64,000 bases of DNA from Hydrogenophaga sp. (GCF_019635465.1 NZ_JAHBZK010000011.1:85103-149102), one strand, 5' to 3'. Shown: positions 36,278 through 45,198, numbered from the stretch's first letter. Translations and numbers: made by a program. Notes: generated from the letters alone by a model not told the origin.

Positions 36278-37977
36278 ACACCGCTCCTCATCACAGTCAC
36301 TGGCCCGCCGGGCTGCCCCACCACCTGACGCTTCCCGAGACCAGCCTGTGGTTCAACGCCGAGGTCTCGGCACGGCGCTACCCCGACAAGCCCTACATCG
36401 TCTACTACGACACACCGCTGAGCTTCGGGCAGTTTCGCGATCAGGCCGAGTGCCTGGCTGGCCACTTGCAGCAAGTGTGCGGCGTGAAGGCCGGCGACCG
36501 CGTACTGCTGTACCTGCAGAACAGCCCGCAATGGGTGATCGGCTACTACGCCATCCTGCGTGCCAACGCGGTGGTGGTGCCGGTCAACCCGATGAACATG
36601 ACCGAGGAACTGGCGCACTACGTGGCCGACAGCGGCGCCAGCGTCGCCATCACCGCGCAAGACCTGCTGCCCCAGTTGCTGCCGCTGCACCGCGGCCATG
36701 GCGGCAGCAGCGACCGAACGCTGGTCCACGTGGTGGTGGCCACCTACAGCGACTACCTGCAGGGCGAGTCGACGCTGCGCCTGCCCCCGTTTGTGACGGC
36801 GCCCCGTCAGCCTGTCGAGGGCGACGGCCTGCACGCCTGGAGCGACGTGCTGGCCGCGCGCCCGGTGCCCGAGCACCACACCGTCGGCCCAGACGACCTG
36901 TGCGTGATGCCCTACACCTCGGGCACCACCGGCCACCCCAAGGGCTGCATGCACACACACCGCAGCGTGCAATGCACCGCCATTGGTGGCATGCAGTGGT
37001 TTGCGCGCAGCCAGGACGCGGTGATGCTGTCTGTACTGCCCTTCTTTCACGTCACCGGCATGGCTGGCGGCATGAACGGACCGCTGTATCTGGGCGCCAC
37101 CATCGTGGTCATGTCGCGCTGGGACCGTGAGACCGCCGCCGAGCTGATGCAACGCCACGGCGTGACCAGTTGGCAAGCGATCAGCACCATGGTGGTGGAC
37201 TTTCTGGCCAATCCGCGAATTGGCGAGTACGACCTGTCCCGGCTGGTGGGCATCCGTGGCGGAGGCGCTGCCATGCCGGCCGCCGTGGCGCACAAGCTCA
37301 AGCAGTTGCTGGGCCTGGACTATGTCGAAGGTTATGGCATGTCAGAGACCATGGCCGCCACCCACATCAACCCGCCGCAGCGCCCCAAGCCGCAATGCCT
37401 GGGGATTCCAGTGTTCGACGTTGATGCCCGCGTCATCGATCCGCAGACCCTGCAGGAATTGCCAGCGGGCGAGACCGGCGAGATCGTGGTGCACGCGCCG
37501 CAGGTGATGCAGGGCTACTGGCGCAACGACGCGGCCACGGCCGAGGCCTTCATCGACCTGGCGGGCCGGCGGTTCTTGCGCACCGGCGATCTGGCGCGCA
37601 TCGACGAAGACGGCTATTTCTTCATGATGGATCGGCTCAAGCGCATGATCAACGCCAGCGGCTACAAGGTCTGGCCGGCCGAGGTCGAGACGCTCATGTA
37701 CCAGCACCCGGCCATTCTGGAAGTCTGCGTGATCGGCGCGCTCGATGCCAAGCGAGGTGAAACCGTCAAAGCGGTGGTGGTGCTCAAGCCCGAGCAAAAG
37801 GGACAAGTCAGCGAGGGCGACATCATCGAATGGTCGCACCAGCACATGGCCGCTTACAAAAGCCCACGCATCGTCGAGTTCACCAACGCACTGCCCAAAT
37901 CCGGCACCGGCAAGATCATGTGGCGCCACCTGCAGGAGCAGCAGAGCCGGATCGACAGCGAAGGGGTGCGTGCATGA
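36274..37977 (+). CDS. Acyl-CoA synthetase (AMP-forming)
   Basis: 567 residues of the ANL superfamily. The P-loop [11 protein letters not shown] lies near residue 214-224; GYGMSET, the [19 protein letters not shown] hinge and the catalytic Lys of GTGKIMWR near the C-terminus are intact. It activates a carboxylic acid to its CoA thioester at the entry of the pathway. It is translationally coupled at both ends (ATGA overlaps with acd4 and with the alcohol dehydrogenase). Homologues near such kinase/dehydrogenase pairs act on medium-chain or hydroxy acids; the exact substrate is unknown. Confidence 0.9.
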   Translation: MNTAPHHSHWPAGLPHHLTLPETSLWFNAEVSARRYPDKPYIVYYDTPLSFGQFRDQAECLAGHLQQVCGVKAGDRVLLYLQNSPQWVIGYYAILRANAVVVPVNPMNMTEELAHYVADSGASVAITAQDLLPQLLPLHRGHGGSSDRTLVHVVVATYSDYLQGESTLRLPPFVTAPRQPVEGDGLHAWSDVLAARPVPEHHTVGPDDLCVMPYTSGTTGHPKGCMHTHRSVQCTAIGGMQWFARSQDAVMLSVLPFFHVTGMAGGMNGPLYLGATIVVMSRWDRETAAELMQRHGVTSWQAISTMVVDFLANPRIGEYDLSRLVGIRGGGAAMPAAVAHKLKQLLGLDYVEGYGMSETMAATHINPPQRPKPQCLGIPVFDVDARVIDPQTLQELPAGETGEIVVHAPQVMQGYWRNDAATAEAFIDLAGRRFLRTGDLARIDEDGYFFMMDRLKRMINASGYKVWPAEVETLMYQHPAILEVCVIGALDAKRGETVKAVVVLKPEQKGQVSEGDIIEWSHQHMAAYKSPRIVEFTNALPKSGTGKIMWRHLQEQQSRIDSEGVRA

Positions 37978-39089
37978 GCGAGAAGCGCAAGGCGCGGGCC
38001 GTCCTGGCGCGTGCGCACGGTGCGCCGGTCACCGTCGAGGACGTGTGGGTCGACCCACCGCGTACAGGCGAGGTCATGCTGCAGATGTCGGCGTGCGGCG
38101 TGTGCCACAGCGACCTGTCGGCCGCGCAAGGGATCATTCCGCTGCCGCCACCGGTGGTGCTTGGTCACGAGGGTGCAGGCACGGTGATCGCCGTGGGCGA
38201 CGGCGTGCATCAACTGGCCGTGGGCGACCGCGTGGTGACCTCCTTCGTCAGCATGTGCGGCCATTGCCGCTACTGCAGCACCGGTCGGCCCCAGTTGTGC
38301 GATCAGGCGGTCAAGGCCACGTACACCTTGCCCGACGGCACGACACGTCTGCACGACATGGCGGGCAATCCGCTCAACATTTTCTCGGGCTGCGGCGTCA
38401 TGGCCGACATGGCCACGCTGCACCAGGACAACGTGGTGAAAATCGAACAGGCGGTTTCCATGGAATGCTGCGCCCTGGTCAGTTGCGGTGTCATGACCGG
38501 CGTTGGCGCGGTGGTCAACGCAGCGCGTGTGCAACCCGGGTCGACCGCCGTGGTATTCGGCGCCGGCGGTGTCGGCCTCAACGCCATCCAGGGCTGTCAC
38601 ATCGCGGGTGCGGCCATGATCGTGGCAGTCGATCGCGCTGACAGCAAGCTCGAGCTGGCGCGCCTGTTCGGTGCCACGCACACCGTCAACGCCAGCCACG
38701 ACGACAACCTCGTCAAGACGCTGCGCAAGCTCACCGGGGGCGGCGCCGACTATGCGTTCGAATGCGTCGGGCTTGGCGAGGTCGTGGCACAGGCCTACGG
38801 CTGCCTGCGCAAAGGCGGCACCGCCGTGGCGGTGGGTGTGGCCAGCGTCAAGGACACCACCACCCTCAAGACACTCACACTCTCTCTCGAAGAGAAAACA
38901 CTGACGGGCTGCTACTACGGTTCGGGTCGCCCGCGTGAAGACTTTCCGCGCCTGATCGCCCTCTACCGGGCGGGCCGCCTCAAGCTCGACGAACTCATCA
39001 CACACCGCTACCGCATCGACGAGGCACCCCAGGCCTTTGCCGATCTGTCCGCCGGGCGCAATGCGCGCGGCATGATCGTCTTTGACTAG
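37974..39089 (+). CDS. Zinc-dependent alcohol dehydrogenase
   Basis: 371 residues of the medium-chain dehydrogenase family. Catalytic zinc ligands Cys44 (CGVCHSD) and His65-Glu66 (GHEGAG) are present; the structural zinc is held by Cys95, 98, 101 and 109. The nucleotide fold GAGGVGLNAIQG follows. It resembles class III/NDMA-type alcohol dehydrogenases. Its ATG overlaps the synthetase stop, so it belongs to the same operon. It could oxidise a primary or secondary alcohol formed from the pathway substrate. Confidence 0.9.
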   Translation: MSEKRKARAVLARAHGAPVTVEDVWVDPPRTGEVMLQMSACGVCHSDLSAAQGIIPLPPPVVLGHEGAGTVIAVGDGVHQLAVGDRVVTSFVSMCGHCRYCSTGRPQLCDQAVKATYTLPDGTTRLHDMAGNPLNIFSGCGVMADMATLHQDNVVKIEQAVSMECCALVSCGVMTGVGAVVNAARVQPGSTAVVFGAGGVGLNAIQGCHIAGAAMIVAVDRADSKLELARLFGATHTVNASHDDNLVKTLRKLTGGGADYAFECVGLGEVVAQAYGCLRKGGTAVAVGVASVKDTTTLKTLTLSLEEKTLTGCYYGSGRPREDFPRLIALYRAGRLKLDELITHRYRIDEAPQAFADLSAGRNARGMIVFD

Positions 39090-39094
39090 GGCCT

Positions 39095-39121
39095 GTTCAC
39101 ACTGTTTTTCCAAGTGCGAAC
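39095..39121. terminator. Inverted repeat between convergent genes
   Basis: GTTCACACT (39095-39103) pairs with AGTGCGAAC (39113-39121) with one mismatch, six bases after the alcohol dehydrogenase stop and before the convergent lactonase gene. No clear T-run; possibly a bidirectional terminator. Confidence 0.35.
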
Positions 39122-39162
39122 GGGGTGAAAACAGCGGCTCGCGTCGTCTGCGCAGGCGACCT

Positions 39163-40020
39163 TCAGGGCAGGCCAGCGTGGGGCACGTCGACCCGCAAGG
39201 TCTGGATACGCCCTTCCCGGCGTGCACCTTGCACCGGCCCGATGCCTGGCGCGGTGCAGACAAACAAGGTGCGGCCATCGTGCCCACCGAGCATGCAGGC
39301 ATAGCTGTTGTGCGCGCCGCTGGACACCCTGCGCACAATTTCGCCGCCCGGCGCGACCCTGAGCACCTGCTGCCCGCGCGCGTCCGCCACCCAGATGGCC
39401 CCCTCGGCATCAAGACACAGGCCGTCGACGAACACACCGGGCAGATCCGCCCAGATGCGCCGCCGCAACAAGGCTCCGGAGGGTGCAATGTCAAAGGCGC
39501 TGAGCCGGTGCACGTGGGTCTCGGCCACAATGAGCGTGCCGCCATCGGGTGTGATGGCCATGCCGTTGGGAAACACCATGTCATCGGCCACCACGTGCAC
39601 ACTGGCATCGGGGTCCACGCGCAGCAGGCGGGTTGGCCGCAGCGGTTCGCCCGCATAGAGATCGAACCCGAAATTGCCCACATAGGCCCGCCCTTGCGCG
39701 TCGACCACCATGTCGTTGCAATGGCCGCCAGTCAGCGGTGTCAGGTCGACCAGGGTCTGCAGTTGGCCGTCGCGCTGAATGAGCAGGCGCCGGTCCTGCA
39801 TCGAGACCACCAACAAGTGGCCATCGGGGCGCCACCCCAGTCCACTGGGATGGGCTGGCACTTCACATTCCGCGCGCAGGTCTCCCTGCTCACTGGCAGA
39901 GAAGACCTTGGCATGGAAGAAGTCGGAGAACCACAAGCGACCGTCGCGCCAGCGCGGCGCTTCGGCGAAGCACAACCCGTCGATCAGGGGTGTGAGCGCC
40001 GAAGCAGGTGCTTTGCTCAT
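39163..40020 (-). CDS. SMP-30/gluconolactonase-family lactonase
   Basis: 285 residues forming a six-bladed propeller of the SMP-30 family. Metal-ligand positions can be picked out: Glu20 in FAEAPRW, an Asn in GGHCNDMVVD, an Asn in VFPNGMAI and an Asp in VDGLCLDAEG. These enzymes hydrolyse sugar lactones and other gamma/delta-lactones using Ca2+ or Zn2+. It is cytoplasmic (no signal peptide). It stands at the downstream end of the second liv importer cluster, on the same strand, and is convergent with the acyl-CoA operon. A gamma-lactone opened here would give a 4-hydroxy acid, the predicted substrate of the neighbouring synthetase and kinase. Confidence 0.87.
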   Translation of the reverse strand: MSKAPASALTPLIDGLCFAEAPRWRDGRLWFSDFFHAKVFSASEQGDLRAECEVPAHPSGLGWRPDGHLLVVSMQDRRLLIQRDGQLQTLVDLTPLTGGHCNDMVVDAQGRAYVGNFGFDLYAGEPLRPTRLLRVDPDASVHVVADDMVFPNGMAITPDGGTLIVAETHVHRLSAFDIAPSGALLRRRIWADLPGVFVDGLCLDAEGAIWVADARGQQVLRVAPGGEIVRRVSSGAHNSYACMLGGHDGRTLFVCTAPGIGPVQGARREGRIQTLRVDVPHAGLP

Positions 40021-40067
40021 CGCCGAATGCAGCGATCAGGTCGCCCAATCGAGGAGTGGCTGGCCCG

Positions 40068-41234
40068 TCAGTTGAAGCTGGCCAGCGTGACTTCCTTGAT
40101 CTTGCCGTTCTCGACCACGGCCACGCGGGTCTTGGCCGTCGAGCCGCCACGCGCATCCACCCCGTCCAGGTTGTGCGGATTCTGGCTGCCCTTGAGGTTC
40201 TTGAAGGCCTTGTCGAGATTGGCGCGAATGGCCATTGCATCGGTCGTCGTGCCAGCGAGCTTCATGGCTTCGGCGGTGGCGAGCATCGCGGTGTAGTTCA
40301 GTGACATTTCCGAGGCCGGATCGCGGCCCGGATAGGCCTTGAGCCAGGTGCCTACAAAGGCCTTGGCGCCGGCAGTGCCGTCGTCGATCAGCGGAAGCAC
40401 GCCGATGGCACCTTCGAGCATGGCGTAGTTGCCACCCAGGATGGGTTTCATCTGGTCCATCTTGGCCTGGTCGATGATGATGAAGCCGCCTTTGAAGCCC
40501 AGTTCACGGGCCTGCTTGACCACCAGCGCCGTGGGCTCGGACGCGCCGCCGATGAACAGCACATCAGGCTTGGCCGCGAGTACCTTGCTCACGCCACTGT
40601 AAAAGTCGGTGGCGCGGTTGTAGCTCATGGGGTTTTCGGCCACGACTTCGCCACCGGCGGCCGTCCAAGCCGGCACGAACGCCTTGGTCCAGGCCTTGGC
40701 GTAGTCGTGGTCGGCGTTGGCGATCGCAACCTTCTTGCCGAACGCGGACATGGCGTGCTTGACGAAGGCCGGAATGTACGAGGTGAACTCGGGCGGAATG
40801 CGCAGCGTCAGCGGGTTGCCGCGCTCGGTGATCTGCGGCACGCTGGTGTACGACAGCAGCAAGGTCTTGGTCGCAACGTTTTTGGTCTGGATGGCGAAGC
40901 CGCCACCCGAATGTGGGCACATCACGACCGGGGTCTTGTGCTCCTGCACCAGGCGCTGGAAGTTGATGCCGGTCTCGGCCGGGTTGTACTTGTCGTCGAG
41001 CGCCACCACTTCAAAGCGAACTTTCTTGCCCGCTACCTCGAAGCCCGAGGCATTGAGTTCGTCAACGGCAAACGACAGGCCGTCGAGCGTGTTCTTGCCG
41101 TACTGCGCGGCGCCGCCGCTCAGCGGGCCGGAGTAGCCGATCTTCACAACTTCCTGTGCCTGCGCAGGCGACCAGGCAAAGAGGCCTGCCACGGCTACAG
41201 CGCCGGCGATCTGGGTGAACTGCCTTCTGATCAT
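40068..41234 (-). CDS. livK: ABC importer periplasmic binding protein LivK-type (cluster 2)
   Basis: 388 residues with a signal peptide (hydrophobic 10-20, cleavage after AQA about 26). The mature part starts VVKIGYSGPLSGGAAQYGKNTLDGL, the type I periplasmic fold of HAAT systems. AGGAG precedes the ATG. It is the last transporter gene (livH-M-G-F-K), 67 bases after livF, an order different from cluster 1. The two LivK proteins differ greatly in sequence, so the clusters are not recent duplicates and probably carry different ligands. Confidence 0.9.
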   Translation of the reverse strand: MIRRQFTQIAGAVAVAGLFAWSPAQAQEVVKIGYSGPLSGGAAQYGKNTLDGLSFAVDELNASGFEVAGKKVRFEVVALDDKYNPAETGINFQRLVQEHKTPVVMCPHSGGGFAIQTKNVATKTLLLSYTSVPQITERGNPLTLRIPPEFTSYIPAFVKHAMSAFGKKVAIANADHDYAKAWTKAFVPAWTAAGGEVVAENPMSYNRATDFYSGVSKVLAAKPDVLFIGGASEPTALVVKQARELGFKGGFIIIDQAKMDQMKPILGGNYAMLEGAIGVLPLIDDGTAGAKAFVGTWLKAYPGRDPASEMSLNYTAMLATAEAMKLAGTTTDAMAIRANLDKAFKNLKGSQNPHNLDGVDARGGSTAKTRVAVVENGKIKEVTLASFN

Positions 41235-41301
41235 GAGTGTCTCCTGGGGGTGGGTGAAAAGAAATCGAGCGGGGCTCGTGGGGAAAAGCGATGGAGGTGA
41301 C

Positions 41302-42009
41302 TCAGGCGCCGATGTAGGCCTTGCGCACCGCTTCGTTGTTCATGAGGCTGTCGCGATCGCCCTCGAGCACGATGCGACCGCGCTCGATGACGTAGGCGCG
41401 ACTGGCAATCTTGAGCGCCGCATAGGCGTTCTGCTCGGCCAGCAATACCGTGGTGCCGGCCTTGTTGATGCCCCGCACCACCTCGAACACCTGTTTGACA
41501 ACCAGGGGGGCAAGGCCCAGCGAGGGCTCGTCGAGCAACAGCAGTCGCGGTCGCCCCATGAGGGCTCGGCCGATGGCCACCATCTGTTGCTGACCGCCGC
41601 TGAGCGAACCCGCCGCGTCATGGCGCTTCTCGGCCAGGATCGGAAACAGCGAGAACACTTCCTCAAGACGGCGCTGGTTCTCCGCCTTGTCGCGGTGATG
41701 CACATAGGCGCCAAGCATCAGGTTCTTGAGCACCGACATCTGCAGGAACAGCTTGCGCCCTTCAGGGCACTGCACCACGCCCTGGCGCACCACCTGCGAG
41801 GGCTTCATGCCTTTGAGCGCGGTGCCACTCAGGGCGATGTCGCCGCCCGAGATCGGCGTCAGGCCGGAGAGCGCACGAAAGATCGAGCTCTTGCCTGCAC
41901 CATTGGCACCCAGCAGCACCACCAGTTCACCGGCCTCGACGTGCAGGTTGACGTTCTCGAGCGCACGAAACGCGCCATAGTGGAGCGAGACATCCTTAAA
42001 TGTCAGCAT
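41302..42009 (-). CDS. livF: ABC importer ATPase LivF (cluster 2)
   Basis: 235 residues with Walker [11 protein letters not shown], the canonical signature [14 protein letters not shown] and Walker [14 protein letters not shown]. The [23 protein letters not shown] segment marks it as LivF. The start overlaps the livG end by 14 bases, so translation is coupled. Confidence 0.92.
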   Translation of the reverse strand: MLTFKDVSLHYGAFRALENVNLHVEAGELVVLLGANGAGKSSIFRALSGLTPISGGDIALSGTALKGMKPSQVVRQGVVQCPEGRKLFLQMSVLKNLMLGAYVHHRDKAENQRRLEEVFSLFPILAEKRHDAAGSLSGGQQQMVAIGRALMGRPRLLLLDEPSLGLAPLVVKQVFEVVRGINKAGTTVLLAEQNAYAALKIASRAYVIERGRIVLEGDRDSLMNNEAVRKAYIGA

Positions 42010-42760
42010 GGTCGCTCCCCAGGTAGGCGTCGATCACGGCCGGGTTGGCCTTGACCTCGGCGGGCGTGCCCTCGGCGATCTTCTCGCCGTAGCTGAGCAC
42101 GAGGATCTTGTCGGCCAGGCTCATGATCATGTCCATCTTGTGTTCGATCAGGCAGACCGTCAGCCCACTCTTGACCATCTTGCGGATCAGCTCCGCCAGG
42201 CCCACCGTCTCCTCCGGGTTGACGCCGCCCGCAGGCTCGTCGAGCAGCACCAGGCGCGGCTCGGTCGCCAGCGCCAACGCAAAGGCCACGCGCTTGCGCT
42301 CCTCCTGCGAGATGTCGCCAGCCAGCCTGTGCTCCAGACGGGACAAGCCCACAAAGTCCAGCGCGCTGCGGGCCTTCTCGCGGCAAATACGCTCTTCCTC
42401 GCGCAGGCGCGACGAGCCGAACAACACGTCGAGCAGACCCGAGCGCGTACGCAGGCGGTGACCAACGATGAGGTTGTCGAGCACGCTGGCGTTGTCGAAC
42501 AACGTGGTGGACTGGAAGGTGCGCGCCACGCCCAGACGGGCGACCGAATCGGTGCGCAAGGCGGTGATGTCGCGACCGTCGTAAGTGATCGTGCCCGAGG
42601 TGGGTCGGTGCACACCGCTGATGAGGTTGAAGAAGGTCGTCTTGCCCGCGCCGTTGGGACCGATGATGGCGTTGATCTTGCCCTCGTCGACCGTCGTCGA
42701 CACGTTGTTGACGGCCGCGTTGCCGCCGAACTTCTTGGTCAGGTTCTCTATCTTGAGCAT
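41996..42760 (-). CDS. livG: ABC importer ATPase LivG (cluster 2), unusual signature motif
   Basis: 254 residues with Walker [10 protein letters not shown] and Walker [15 protein letters not shown]. The ABC signature is atypical: where LSGGQ or the LivG form LSYGEQRRLE is expected, it reads [17 protein letters not shown]. The rest of the catalytic set (Q-loop, switch His in LIEHKMD) looks normal. I chose the ATG at 42760 ([13 protein letters not shown]); the longer frame extends into livM. Confidence 0.9.
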   Translation of the reverse strand: MLKIENLTKKFGGNAAVNNVSTTVDEGKINAIIGPNGAGKTTFFNLISGVHRPTSGTITYDGRDITALRTDSVARLGVARTFQSTTLFDNASVLDNLIVGHRLRTRSGLLDVLFGSSRLREEERICREKARSALDFVGLSRLEHRLAGDISQEERKRVAFALALATEPRLVLLDEPAGGVNPEETVGLAELIRKMVKSGLTVCLIEHKMDMIMSLADKILVLSYGEKIAEGTPAEVKANPAVIDAYLGSDHADI

Positions 42761-42764
42761 GGGG

Positions 42765-43736
42765 TCACTCCTGCTTTGAACTGGCGCGCGCAGCGGCCTT
42801 GCGGGCGCGCCAGCCCAGCCAGGAGCCCACCACGCCATGCGGCAGGTAGATCACCAGCAGGATCAGGATGGGACCGAAGATGACGAAGCGGTACTCTTGC
42901 AGGAACTGCAGGTACTGCGTCATCCAGGGCACCGAGAGTGAGCCGAGCAAGGGACCGATCAAGGTGCCCAGGCCGCCGACGAGCATGTACATCGTCATGT
43001 CGAAGGTGTGGTGCACGCCGGCCAGATCGGGCCCGAGAAAGCGCACGAAGCCGGCATACAGCGCACCGGCCCAACCCGCGTACAGCACCGAGATGAGAAA
43101 GGCCTGCAGCTTGTTGCGCATGAGGTTGATGCCCAGCGCCTCGGCGAGGTCATCGCCATTTCGGATCGCCATGAAGGTGCGCCCGAGCAGCGAATTGACG
43201 ATCCGCCGCATGACCCAGATGCCCAGCACGAGGAAGAAGAACATCAGGTAGTACTGCGCCCGCGGCGACTCGAAGGCGAAGTCGCCGATGGGCTCGGGCG
43301 CCGGGATGCCAATGATGCCCACCGGGCCGTGGGTGAGGTCGTCCCACTTCTCGATCACCAAAAAGATGATGTAGCCCACACACAGCGTGAAGATCGAAAA
43401 GTAGTGGCCCTTCAGCCGCAAGGACACCCAGCCCAACGGCAAGCCGATGGCCACGGTGACCACGCCGGCGATGACAAAGGACAGCCAGTAGGAATAGCCA
43501 TGGTCCACCGTCAGGATGCCCACGGTGTAAGCCCCGATCGCCATGAATCCGGCGTGAGCAAGGTTGAACTGGCCTGTGTACCCCACGATCAGGTTGAGGC
43601 CGAGTGTGGCAATCGCGAACAGGTAGGCCGTCGACATCACCGTGAGGTGGTAGTCATTGCCAGCGACGAAGGGAAACACCAGTCCGGCCAGCAGCAGCAG
43701 GGCCCAGCCCATGGGGCCGTGAAGTCGTTCCAGCAT
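42765..43736 (-). CDS. livM: ABC importer permease LivM (cluster 2)
   Basis: 323 residues with about eight to nine membrane spans, the GYTGQFNLAHAGFMAIGAY motif near residue 53-71 and the coupling loop RNGDDLAEALGINLMRNK. It forms the membrane pore with the LivH of this cluster, which ends one base upstream. A charged tail (RARKAAARASSKQE) closes the protein. It is shorter than the cluster 1 paralogue and clearly diverged from it. Confidence 0.9.
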   Translation of the reverse strand: MLERLHGPMGWALLLLAGLVFPFVAGNDYHLTVMSTAYLFAIATLGLNLIVGYTGQFNLAHAGFMAIGAYTVGILTVDHGYSYWLSFVIAGVVTVAIGLPLGWVSLRLKGHYFSIFTLCVGYIIFLVIEKWDDLTHGPVGIIGIPAPEPIGDFAFESPRAQYYLMFFFLVLGIWVMRRIVNSLLGRTFMAIRNGDDLAEALGINLMRNKLQAFLISVLYAGWAGALYAGFVRFLGPDLAGVHHTFDMTMYMLVGGLGTLIGPLLGSLSVPWMTQYLQFLQEYRFVIFGPILILLVIYLPHGVVGSWLGWRARKAAARASSKQE

Positions 43737-43737
43737 C

Positions 43738-44598
43738 TCAGTGCGCTCCCTTGAAGATGCCTTGCGGACGGAACGACAGGATCACCACCAGCGCCACGAA
43801 GGCAATGATGTCTTTGTAGTGATCGGAGACATAGAAGGCGCCGAACGACTCGGCAAAGCCGATGATCACGCCACCAACGATGGCGCCAGGCACGCTGCCC
43901 ATGCCACCCAGGATGATGATCACGAAGGCCTTGGTGATCACCAGATTGCCCATGGCCGGATAGACGAGGTTGATCGGCGCGTACAGCGTGGCCGCGAAGG
44001 CGGCCAGCACGCCCGAGACCGCAAAGGTCAGCATCGCAACACGGTTGGCGTCGATACCCACCAACGAAGCGCCTTCGCGGTTCTGTGCCATGGCAATGAT
44101 GGTCGAGCCCATCACGGTGCGTGTGAGGAACAGGTGCAAAGCCAGCATCAGCGAAAACGCCGCACCGATGATCAGCAGACGCTGTACCGGAGCGGTCACA
44201 CCGCCCAGATCAAGGATCCCGGTGTACGGCGTGGGCATGCGCAGAAAGTCGGGACCCCACACCACCTGCGCGCCCGCCTCGAGAAAGAGCAGCAGGCCGA
44301 TGGCGGCAATCATCGGATGCAGACCGGTCTCATTGCGCAGCGGATGAAACACCAACCGCTCAGCCACGGCCGCAAGGACAGCCACCACCACGGCCGCACC
44401 GAGCATGGCCAACCAGTAGCCCAGCCCCAGTTTGGTCATCAGCGTGTAGGCGATGAACGCCCCCACCATGTAGAAGGCGCCGTGCGCGAAGTTGGGCACA
44501 TGCAGGATGCCGTAGACCAGGGTCAGCCCCAGCGCCACAAGGCTGTAGATGCCCCCGAGCGTCAGCCCGTTGAGCACCTGCTGAAAGAAGATTTCCAC
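43738..44598 (-). CDS. livH: ABC importer permease LivH (cluster 2)
   Basis: 286 residues from a GTG at 44598 (VEIFFQQVLNGLTLGGIYSL), the usual LivH N-terminus. The open frame continues upstream but through promoter-like and inverted-repeat sequence, so a longer start is unlikely. About eight membrane helices, the ALGLTLVYGILHVPNFAHG motif and the AMAQNREGASLVGID coupling loop identify the family. First gene of livHMGFK, possibly with the lactonase at the end. Confidence 0.88.
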   Translation of the reverse strand: MEIFFQQVLNGLTLGGIYSLVALGLTLVYGILHVPNFAHGAFYMVGAFIAYTLMTKLGLGYWLAMLGAAVVVAVLAAVAERLVFHPLRNETGLHPMIAAIGLLLFLEAGAQVVWGPDFLRMPTPYTGILDLGGVTAPVQRLLIIGAAFSLMLALHLFLTRTVMGSTIIAMAQNREGASLVGIDANRVAMLTFAVSGVLAAFAATLYAPINLVYPAMGNLVITKAFVIIILGGMGSVPGAIVGGVIIGFAESFGAFYVSDHYKDIIAFVALVVILSFRPQGIFKGAH

Positions 44599-44632
44599 GT
44601 TGAATGAACTCTCAGGTGTGGTTGATGCCGCT

Positions 44633-44656
44633 CGATTCGTCGTCACAATCGAATCG
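44633..44656. promoter_or_regulatory. Inverted repeat CGATTCG-N10-CGAATCG upstream of livH-2
   Basis: A perfect 7-bp-arm inverted repeat with a one-turn spacer, 34 bases before the GTG of livH and just downstream of the predicted core promoter. This is the geometry of a dimeric repressor operator. Confidence 0.45.
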
Positions 44657-44662
44657 GTTTTG

Positions 44663-44698
44663 GCACTATATCCTGCACAGTGGAACTGCAATCAACGG
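44663..44698 (-). promoter_or_regulatory. Putative promoter of livHMGFK-2 with IclR-like half-sites
   Basis: On the minus strand TTGATT (-35-like) precedes a TATAGT (-10-like) by 19 bases, longer than ideal. Between them lie TTGCAG and GTGCAGG, two halves resembling the TGCAGA arms of the palindromes at 24526 and 29764. A link to the IclR regulator is possible but weaker than at those sites. Confidence 0.3.
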
Positions 44699-44990
44699 GG
44701 AAACCCTGAACCTTTGACCACCAGGAGCTCACTTTTCATAGTGAAAATCTCGAGAGGCCGATAGAACCAAAGCACGTTGCCAGAGCGATTGCAAAATGGC
44801 AAAGCACCACGGTGTGCTGCACTGCGGTTCAGCGGCCGTAAATGCTCAGTGCAGCAGTGCAATGGCGTGGGACGCCCACGGGCGCCTTGCCCGGAACGAC
44901 AGGCGTCGCGTCCTGGTAGCCTGAGGTTCGGCTGAGGGGATCACATGCGCGCGGTGGCCGTGCGCGCCAATAGCTCGGTCGACGAGCCAA
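44699..44990. other. Intergenic region with two unexplained inverted repeats
   Basis: No convincing gene. TTTTCA-TAG-TGAAAA (44733-44747) is a perfect short dyad. TGCTGCACTG (44815-44824) and CAGTGCAGCA (44847-44856) form a perfect 10-bp stem around a 22-base loop. The stem includes CTGCACTGC, nine bases shared with the 29764-29776 palindrome. Either a small RNA hairpin or a spaced operator pair would fit. Confidence 0.4.
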
Positions 44991-45017
44991 ACAAAAAGCC
45001 CCGTGGAGCGGGGCTTT
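44991..45017 (-). terminator. Intrinsic terminator of tRNA-Ser
   Basis: On the minus strand AAAGCCCCG-CTCCA-CGGGGCTTT is followed by TTGTTTGG. A stem of nine base pairs and a T-rich tail, 43 bases after the tRNA 3' end. Confidence 0.85.
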
Positions 45018-45059
45018 CAGAAAATCAAACCAGTGCGGTACTGGTCTGCCAATCATCAC

Positions 45060-45152
45060 TGGCGGAGTGAGAGGGATTCGAACCCTCGATGAGGCTCTAC
45101 ACCCCATACTCCCTTAGCAGGGGAGCACCTTCGGCCACTCGGTCATCACTCC
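45060..45152 (-). tRNA. tRNA-Ser(GCU)
   Basis: A 93-base tRNA read on the minus strand. The acceptor stem GGAGTGA/TCACTCC is followed by discriminator G and an encoded CCA (45062-45060). The anticodon stem-loop CTCCC-CTGCTAA-GGGAG gives anticodon GCU, decoding AGC/AGU serine codons. A long variable arm typical of serine tRNAs and the T-loop GGTTCGAATCC are present. It follows lysC by 46 bases and has its own terminator. Confidence 0.96.
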
Positions 45153-45198
45153 GCGAAGGCCCGCATTATGCCCTAAAGGGCACGGGCTTCGCGCCCGT

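Noticed and set aside
44599-44691. Longer livH-2 start
   Set aside because: The extra 31 residues are encoded by the inverted repeat and putative promoter; the GTG at 44598 gives the family N-terminus.
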